Positions 58,191 to 64,000 of a DNA stretch of 64,000 bases are shown piece after piece (the first letter of the stretch is position 1; each line of letters begins with the position of its first letter). A model generated the notes under the pieces. That model ran no database searches and was not told the DNA's origin. It saw only the letters and a program-made list of their open reading frames with translations. The stretch comes from Micromonospora zingiberis. Lineage in GTDB: Bacteria > Actinomycetota > Actinomycetes > Mycobacteriales > Micromonosporaceae. The stretch lies in NCBI RefSeq assembly GCF_004331455.1, contig NZ_SJJR01000001.1:124001-188000 (forward strand), given 5' to 3'. Made by a program: the position numbers and the translations under genes.

Positions 58191-61100
58191 ATGAGGTTCG
58201 CGTTGCGGCGTGCCCGCGCGACGAAGGGACTGCTGCTCGCCGCCGCCGGAGCGGCACTGGTGGCGACGGTGGCCCTCACCGGGCTGGCCGCGTACAGCCG
58301 GGACGTCGTCGACTCCGGCACCCGCAACGTGCTGAGCGCAGCCACCGCGCAGGAACGGTCGGTCCTCGTGCGGGCGTCCGCCGGGCGTACCGTCGAGGCG
58401 TTGCGGGAACGCGACACCGCGCTGCGCGAACACGTCGAGGCCGACCTGGACGGGCTACCCGCCCGGGTCAGCACCGCCGGATACGCCGCCGGCCGGCAGT
58501 TGCGCGGCGACATCGGCGACGCCGTCGCCGACCGCACCGGCACCACGTACGCCTCGGTGATTTTCCTCGACGACCTGCCCACACACGCCCGACTCGTCGA
58601 CGGTGCCTGGCCGCAACCCCATGCGGGACGCGTCCAGACCGCGCTGGCCGCCGCCGCGGCGGCCACCCTGAGGGTGGGTGTCGGTGACCGGATTCCGATC
58701 ACCGACGGGCTGACCGACCGGGTCACCGAGGTGAGCGTGGTGGGTGTCTTCACGCCCCTGGACCCCGACGCCGCGTACTGGCGGCTCGCCCCGGAGACGG
58801 CGACCGGTTCGCTACCGCAGGCGGCCACGTACGGTCCGATGGTGGTGGCCCAGGACGACTTCACCGCCCACTTCCTGGCCAACGCCTCCGCCGGTTGGCT
58901 CGTCGAACCGGACCTGTCCGGGGTGGGCACCGGCGCCGCCCTGGACCGGCTGGCCACGGCCGCGCGCCAGATCACCACCAGCACCCCGGCCGCGGCCGGT
59001 CTCGGGGACTCGGCGCTGGCCACCAGCGACCTCGGTGCGCTGGTGCAACGGCTGCAACAGGCCACCCTCGTCGGCCGGTCCGCGCTGGTCACCCCGATGC
59101 TGCTGGTGGTGGTGCTCGGCGGGTACGCGCTGCTGCTGGTGGCCGTGCTGCTCACCGAGCACCGTCGGGGTGAGACCGCCCTGCTGCGCGCCCGGGGCGC
59201 CGCCCGCTGGCAGTTGGCCGGGCTGACCGCCCGGGAAGCCACCCTGGTGGTGCTGCCCGCCGCCGGCCTCGCCCCGCTGCTCGCCGCCGAGTTGCTCGGC
59301 TTCGCCGACCGGCTACCCGGGCTCGCCGCGATCTCGCTGCCGGCGGACCACACACCCGATGCGGTGGTGTGGCTGGTGGCGGGTGCCGCCGCCCTCGGCT
59401 GTGCGCTGGCGATGATCGGACCGAGCCTGCGTCGCGGGGACAGCTACGTCGCCGACCTGGCCAGCCGGTCCCGACCCAGCCGCCGGGGCATGGTGCAGCG
59501 GGCCGGGCTGGACCTCCTCCTGGTCGGTCTGGCCGTACTCGCCTGGTACCAGCTCAGCCGCTACTCCTCCCCGCTGTCGCGTTCCCGTGGCGGGGACCTG
59601 GGCGTCGACCCGCTGCTGGCCGCCGCACCCACGCTGGGTGTGCTGGCCGGGGCGGTGCTGGCGTTGCGGCTGCTGCCGCCGCTGATCCGCCTCGCCGAAC
59701 GGTGGCTGGACCGTCGACCGTGGACCGCCACCATCCTCGGCACCTGGCAGGCCGGCCGACGCCCGCACGCCGGACCGGTGCTGCTGCTCGCCCTCGCCGT
59801 CGCGGTCGGCACCCTCGCCTGGTCCCTCGCCAGCACCTCCGACCGGTCCCTGCGGGACCAGGCCGCCCACCGCGTCGGCGCCGACCTGCGGCTGACCGAG
59901 GTCAACAACACCGCTCCGGACGGCCGGGCCGAACAGGTCGCCGGCCTGGCCGGCACCCAGGCGGTCCGGCCGGTCTGGCGGGACAGCGTGCGCCTCGGGC
60001 CGGCCGCCGAACCGGCCACCATGCTGGCGGTGGACGCCGACGCCGCCCGGGACGTGGTCCGTGTCCGCGCCGACCTGGCCGGCGGGTCCACCGGTCAGCT
60101 GTTCGACACCCTCACCGAAGGACGGGTCCAGACCCCGGCCACCACACTGCCCGCCGACACCCGGCGGCTGACCGGTCGCCTGCTCACCCGCGCCGACGGG
60201 TACGAGGTCAGCGGCTCGGTACGCCACCAGGCGGTGCTCGTGGGCCCCCGCGACGCCCACCGGCGGCTGCCGTTGGGCACCAGCCGCGACCGGGAAACCC
60301 TGCGCTTCTCCGTCGACCTGCCGGCCGTGGGCGGCCCGTGGCGGCTGGCCGGGTTCACCGCCGAGACCGTCGGCTCACCGGGAATGACCCTGGACTGGCG
60401 GCTGTCCGACCTGCGGGCCAGCTCGGATGCCTCGGCCGGCACGCCGATCGACCTGACCGGCGGGAAACCGTGGCGGCTGCTGGGCCGCGATGGTCCGGTG
60501 GCCACACCCACCGTGACCGGTGGCGCCCTGCACGCCCGCTACGTCCGCCCCCAGTCCGAGGGCTGGTACGGCCGACCGTCGCTGGTACAGCTGGGTATCA
60601 CCCGGCCCGCCGAGGGACGGGTGCCCGTGGTGGCCACCCCGCAGGCCCTCGCCGCCCTGCGGGTCGACGCCGGCGCGCAGACCCGGTTGTTCCTCGGTGG
60701 CGCCGACGTCGACGTGACCGTGGTCGGCACCGTGTCGGCGCTGCCCGGTGACGCCGAGGACGCCGCCCTGCTGGTCGACCTGCCGTCGCTGAGCGCGCGG
60801 CTGTTCCACGACAGCGGTCTGCTCCGTACGCCGCAGGAGTGGTGGCTGTCCACCGAGCCCGGGCAGGCCGAGCAGGTGGGCGCGGCGGCCCTGGCGTTCG
60901 GTGGGCTGAGCGTGCTGAGCCGTGAGGACGTCGCCGCCGAGCTGGCCCGCGACCCGTTCGGGGTGGGGGCGCGCGGCGCGTTGTTCGGCGCGGCGCTCGC
61001 CGCCGTGCTCCTCGCCGCCGTCGGCATCGCGGTGGATGTCAGCGCCACCGCCCGACGCCGGGCCGCCGAACTCGCGGTGTTGCACACCCTCGGCGCGGGA

Positions 61101-61394
61101 CACCGCCTGGTGGCCCGGTCCCTGCTGGCCGAGCAGTCGTTGCTCGCCGGGATGGGCGTACTGGTCGGGCTGGGCGTCGGGGTCGGCGTCGCGGCGACGA
61201 TGGCGCCGCTGGTCGTCCTCACCCCGTCCGCCGACCGGCCCGATCCACCGCCACTGCTGAACGTCGACTGGCTGCCGGTGCTGGCCACCGGCGTCGGCCT
61301 GCTGGCCCTGGCGTTGGCGTTCAGCGCCGCCGTCTCGGTGACCATGCGGCGTCGGCTCACCGCCACCCACCTCCGCACGGGGGAGGACCGGTGA
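58191..61394 (+). CDS. Large FtsX-like ABC permease (first of two)
   Basis: A 1067 aa membrane protein. A charged N-terminus and one helix (GLLLAAAGAALVATVALTGLAAY) lead to a large exterior domain. The first FtsX-type helix set is near ALVTPMLLVVVLGGYALLLVAVLL...ALLRARGAARWQ, followed by a second half with ALLLALAVAVGTLAW, a second exterior region, and a last set near RRRAAELAVLHTLGAGHRLVARSLLAEQSLL. It fits the MacB/LolE-type mechanotransmission permeases. The ATPase must be encoded elsewhere, probably beyond 64 kb. Start ATG 58191 is tentative. Confidence 0.83.
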   Translation: MRFALRRARATKGLLLAAAGAALVATVALTGLAAYSRDVVDSGTRNVLSAATAQERSVLVRASAGRTVEALRERDTALREHVEADLDGLPARVSTAGYAAGRQLRGDIGDAVADRTGTTYASVIFLDDLPTHARLVDGAWPQPHAGRVQTALAAAAAATLRVGVGDRIPITDGLTDRVTEVSVVGVFTPLDPDAAYWRLAPETATGSLPQAATYGPMVVAQDDFTAHFLANASAGWLVEPDLSGVGTGAALDRLATAARQITTSTPAAAGLGDSALATSDLGALVQRLQQATLVGRSALVTPMLLVVVLGGYALLLVAVLLTEHRRGETALLRARGAARWQLAGLTAREATLVVLPAAGLAPLLAAELLGFADRLPGLAAISLPADHTPDAVVWLVAGAAALGCALAMIGPSLRRGDSYVADLASRSRPSRRGMVQRAGLDLLLVGLAVLAWYQLSRYSSPLSRSRGGDLGVDPLLAAAPTLGVLAGAVLALRLLPPLIRLAERWLDRRPWTATILGTWQAGRRPHAGPVLLLALAVAVGTLAWSLASTSDRSLRDQAAHRVGADLRLTEVNNTAPDGRAEQVAGLAGTQAVRPVWRDSVRLGPAAEPATMLAVDADAARDVVRVRADLAGGSTGQLFDTLTEGRVQTPATTLPADTRRLTGRLLTRADGYEVSGSVRHQAVLVGPRDAHRRLPLGTSRDRETLRFSVDLPAVGGPWRLAGFTAETVGSPGMTLDWRLSDLRASSDASAGTPIDLTGGKPWRLLGRDGPVATPTVTGGALHARYVRPQSEGWYGRPSLVQLGITRPAEGRVPVVATPQALAALRVDAGAQTRLFLGGADVDVTVVGTVSALPGDAEDAALLVDLPSLSARLFHDSGLLRTPQEWWLSTEPGQAEQVGAAALAFGGLSVLSREDVAAELARDPFGVGARGALFGAALAAVLLAAVGIAVDVSATARRRAAELAVLHTLGAGHRLVARSLLAEQSLLAGMGVLVGLGVGVGVAATMAPLVVLTPSADRPDPPPLLNVDWLPVLATGVGLLALALAFSAAVSVTMRRRLTATHLRTGEDR

Positions 61395-61558
61395 GCGCGA
61401 GGAGTGAGCTTGCGAGCCCCGCAGCCGCGAACGAAAGGCCAGCTCGGTGAGCGCGAGGAGTGAGCTTGCGAGCCCCGCAGTCGTGAACGAAAGGCCAGCC
61501 CGGTGAGCGCGAGGAGTGAGCTTGCGAGCCCCGCAGCCGCGAACGAACGGGAGGACCG
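61391..61558 (+). repeat. Three tandem 56-bp units forming a chain of coupled mini-ORFs
   Basis: Units start at 61391, 61447 and 61503, with exact 56-bp period and few differences. Each carries GTG..TGA for 19 codons (VSARSELASPA-A/V-...-ER...R). Its stop overlaps the GTG of the next unit as GTGA. The first GTGA holds the stop of the upstream permease, and the last holds the GTG of the downstream permease at 61559. The 17-bp sequence GGGAGGACCGGTGAGCG occurs at both edges (61381 and 61549). Confidence 0.85.
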
Positions 61559-64000
61559 GTGAGCGTGCGACGGTTTCGGGCGTACGGCGCCCACCTGGGG
61601 CTGCTGGCGGTGTTGGGACTGGTGGCGGCGTTGCTGGTGACCGCCGCACCACGGCTGGCCAACGGGTACGGCGACCGGGGGTTGCGTGCGGACGTGCAGC
61701 GGCTGCCGCACCTGGTCCGCGACGTGTCGATAGCGGTCGAGCAGCGGCCCCACGACGTCACGGTGGCCGAGGCCGGTCAGGCCGCCCTCGACCAGCACGC
61801 CGAAGGGCTGCCGCAGCCGTTGCCCGCCCTGATCGACCGCCGGTGGTATGCCGCCGGGCTGCCCGAGGAGAAGTTGACCGCCACCGGTGACGACCCGCCG
61901 ATGGACGGTGGCGCGACCAAGCTGTTCGGGTTGCGGGCACAGACCGGGGTGCCGGAGGCCGCCGTCGTCGTTGCCGGGCGGTGGCCGCGTACCCAGCCGG
62001 GTGGGCCGGCCGAGTTGGCGGTGTCGCAGCGGCTGTCCGAGACGCTGTCGCTGCGGCCCGGCACCCGGTTACGGCTGACCGGCCCCGGAGGGGTGGCGCA
62101 GGCGCAGGTCGTCGGGGTGTTCGATCCGGTCGACGCGGATGATCCGGTCTGGGACGACCTGAAGGTCGGCCTGGAACCGGTCGTTCCGATCGAGGACGGT
62201 GAGCCGTACGTCACCCGGGCGGTCACCGACTGGGCGGGACTGGATGGCGTCGCCATGGCCAGCGGTGTCCCGGCGGTGTACAGCTGGCGGTATCGGGTCG
62301 ACGAGCACCGGCTGACCACCTCGACGTTGGCGGAGGTCACCGCGGCGGTGGCCGAGACGCGGCGCACCGAGTGGCTGCCGGGTTCGACGGTGCAGACGTC
62401 GCTGGACTTCGCGCTGGTCCGCTTCGCCGACCAGTTGAACGCGGTACGGGCGCTGCTGGCCGTGGTGCAGGCCGGGCTGATCGCCAGTCTCCTCGGGCTG
62501 ATCCTGTTGGCCGCCCGGCTGGCGGTGCAACGCCGCCGCGACGAGTTGGCGTTGCTGCGGGCGCGGGGCGCGTCGCTGACCGCGATCGGTTGGCGGACCC
62601 TCGCCGAGGCGGCGCCGGTGCAGCCGGTGGCCGTGCTGGTCGGCGCGTTGATCGGTAGCCGGATGCCGGGGCGCACCGACGGTGGGCTGTGGCCGCTGGT
62701 GCTGCTCGCCCTGTTGACCACCGCCGTGGTGCCGGCGCTGGCGATGTTCTCCGCGCGGCGGGTCGGGACGGTCGCCCGCCGGGCGGATCTGATCCGGCAA
62801 CGTCCGTCGGTGCGGCGGCTGACCCTGGAGGCCGGTGTGCTGGTGCTGGCCGTCGTCGGCGTACTGCTGCTGCGCCGTCGTGGTCTCGATGCGGCCGGTG
62901 GGGTCGACGCGTACCTCAGTGCGGTGCCGGTGCTGGTCGCGGTCGCCGCCGCACTGGTGGCGATCCGGTTGCTGCCGTGGCCGCTGGGGCTCGCCGGCCG
63001 GCTGGCCGGGCGCGCCCGGGGTGCGCTGCTGTTCCTCGGGGTGGCGCGGGCCGGGCGGGGGGATCCGGTGGCGTTGGGGCCGCTGGCCGTGCTGATCGTC
63101 GCGGTCAGTACGGGGGTGTTCGGTGGGGTGGTGACGACCACCGTGGCGGCCGCCCGGGATCGGGCCGCGACGCTGACCGTGCCGGGCGATGCCCTGCTGA
63201 CCGGGTACGCCTTCACCCCCGACGCCGGTGCCGCGCTGGCCGAGGTGCCGGGGGTGGCGGCGGTGGCCCGGGTGTGGGTCGACTCGAACCGGCGGTTGCT
63301 GTCCGACGACGGGCCGCAGGCCCGGCTGCTCGGCCAGGCCCGGGTGCTGGTGGTGGACGGTCCCGCGTTCGCCGAGGTGGTGGCGCACAGCGGCGTCGAC
63401 ATCGACGTGCCGGCCGCGTTGCGGGCCGCCGAGCGGGGCGACGCCGCGGTGCCCGCGGTGGTTTCCCCGCAGGTGGCGGCGGATCTCGGTGACGCGGTGG
63501 TGGCGGCCGACGTGCAGGGCCGGCTCTACGGGTTCCGGGTCGCCGCGGTGGCCGATGACTTCCCCGGCGTCGGGTTGGGCGTGGAACGGTTCGTGGTGCT
63601 GCCGTGGCAGGCGCTACCCGAGTACGCGGACACCCCGATCATCCCGAACCAGTACCTGCTCGCCGGGGACGACATCGATCAGGCGCGGCTGCTGGGTGTC
63701 GCCGACGACGCCCAGCGGCAGCGACAGTCTGCGGTGCTCGGCGTGGCGGTGACCCGGCCGCAGTTGCCGGCGGCGGTGCAGACCTGGCGGGCGTACCGGG
63801 AGGGGTTGGACCGCACCGGCGCCAACGAGGTGCTGACCCTGGCGTTCACCGCCGGTGCGGCCGGTGGGACGGCGTTGGCCGTACTCGCGGTGGGGTTCGC
63901 GGTGGTCGCCGACGCCGGTGGTCGGGGCCGGATGCTGTCCCGGTTGCGCACGCTGGGTCTGTCCGCCGCCCACGGCCGCCGGCTGCTGGTGTACGAGTTG
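61559..64000 (+). CDS. FtsX-like ABC permease (second), 3' end outside window
   Basis: The frame is open from GTG 61559 to the end of the window (814 codons, no stop). The first helix is LGLLAVLGLVAALLVTAAP. An exterior domain with GRWPRTQPGG and LVGVFDP-like blocks follows. FtsX helices appear from about residue 300 (ALLAVVQAGLIASLLGLILLAARLAVQRRRDELALLRARGAS). A second transmembrane set lies near 750-800. It probably pairs with the permease encoded just upstream and an ATPase downstream. GGGAGG 4 nt before the GTG is its ribosome binding site. Confidence 0.82.
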   Translation, partial: MSVRRFRAYGAHLGLLAVLGLVAALLVTAAPRLANGYGDRGLRADVQRLPHLVRDVSIAVEQRPHDVTVAEAGQAALDQHAEGLPQPLPALIDRRWYAAGLPEEKLTATGDDPPMDGGATKLFGLRAQTGVPEAAVVVAGRWPRTQPGGPAELAVSQRLSETLSLRPGTRLRLTGPGGVAQAQVVGVFDPVDADDPVWDDLKVGLEPVVPIEDGEPYVTRAVTDWAGLDGVAMASGVPAVYSWRYRVDEHRLTTSTLAEVTAAVAETRRTEWLPGSTVQTSLDFALVRFADQLNAVRALLAVVQAGLIASLLGLILLAARLAVQRRRDELALLRARGASLTAIGWRTLAEAAPVQPVAVLVGALIGSRMPGRTDGGLWPLVLLALLTTAVVPALAMFSARRVGTVARRADLIRQRPSVRRLTLEAGVLVLAVVGVLLLRRRGLDAAGGVDAYLSAVPVLVAVAAALVAIRLLPWPLGLAGRLAGRARGALLFLGVARAGRGDPVALGPLAVLIVAVSTGVFGGVVTTTVAAARDRAATLTVPGDALLTGYAFTPDAGAALAEVPGVAAVARVWVDSNRRLLSDDGPQARLLGQARVLVVDGPAFAEVVAHSGVDIDVPAALRAAERGDAAVPAVVSPQVAADLGDAVVAADVQGRLYGFRVAAVADDFPGVGLGVERFVVLPWQALPEYADTPIIPNQYLLAGDDIDQARLLGVADDAQRQRQSAVLGVAVTRPQLPAAVQTWRAYREGLDRTGANEVLTLAFTAGAAGGTALAVLAVGFAVVADAGGRGRMLSRLRTLGLSAAHGRRLLVYEL

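Overview
The window is a 64 kb chromosomal segment of a very GC-rich actinomycete. It most resembles a Micromonospora-type organism (Micromonosporaceae). The evidence is GC-biased third codon positions, many GTG starts, and the conserved actinobacterial order pgsA-like / DUF881 / DUF1290 / DUF881 / gcvH / garA / ftsR / DUF151 nuclease / MerR. Many genes also look leaderless, with a TANNNT -10 element 6-9 nt before the start codon. The species assignment is inference; no phage, CRISPR array or insertion sequence was seen.

Layout. 0-11 kb holds the tail of an MBL-fold hydrolase, a DUF3626 protein, two paralogous secreted lysozyme-like proteins (1585 and 10664), an exporter, a geranylgeranyl-reductase-like flavoprotein, a MurF-like remnant, a PPC-domain protein, a secreted 5'-nucleotidase, a short-chain dehydrogenase and an AbiEii-type nucleotidyltransferase pair. 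Two inverted copies of a 52-bp repeat lie at 9107 and 11438.

11.7-20.3 kb is the main system: a compact selenocysteine cassette. It encodes a formate dehydrogenase catalytic subunit read through an in-frame UGA (Sec190) with a SECIS hairpin directly downstream, then its Fe-S subunit, an NrfD-type membrane subunit, tRNA-Sec (UCA anticodon), SelA and SelB. Only selD is missing. The machinery that makes and inserts selenocysteine is therefore packed with what may be its main client.

20-26 kb carries small proteins, a HhH-GPD endonuclease-like protein, a universal stress protein, a methyltransferase, a SpoIIE-type phosphatase and a MarR regulator. 26.5-36.7 kb is the conserved PgsA/GarA/FtsR cluster, followed by a sirtuin and gcvP under a single-aptamer glycine riboswitch. 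37-46.8 kb carries a PabB-like enzyme, peptide deformylase, GNATs (one broken), a TauE/SafE transporter, an oxidoreductase/MerR pair, and a flavin monooxygenase divergent from a TetR regulator with twin operators. It ends with a tyrosine recombinase whose start codon lies inside a dif-like palindrome. 47-53 kb has a DUF397 protein, redox enzymes, OsmC and cytochrome bd oxidase (cydAB) behind a large palindrome. 53-64 kb has lipid and transport genes, thymidine kinase and two large FtsX-type permeases. These two are separated by three tandem 56-bp units, each a 19-codon mini-ORF chained by GTGA overlaps.

The plus strand is visibly G-rich at about 27-36.7 kb, C-rich at about 37.1-46.3 kb and G-rich again at about 47.2-53 kb, whatever the gene orientation. 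This is an unusual local compositional pattern.
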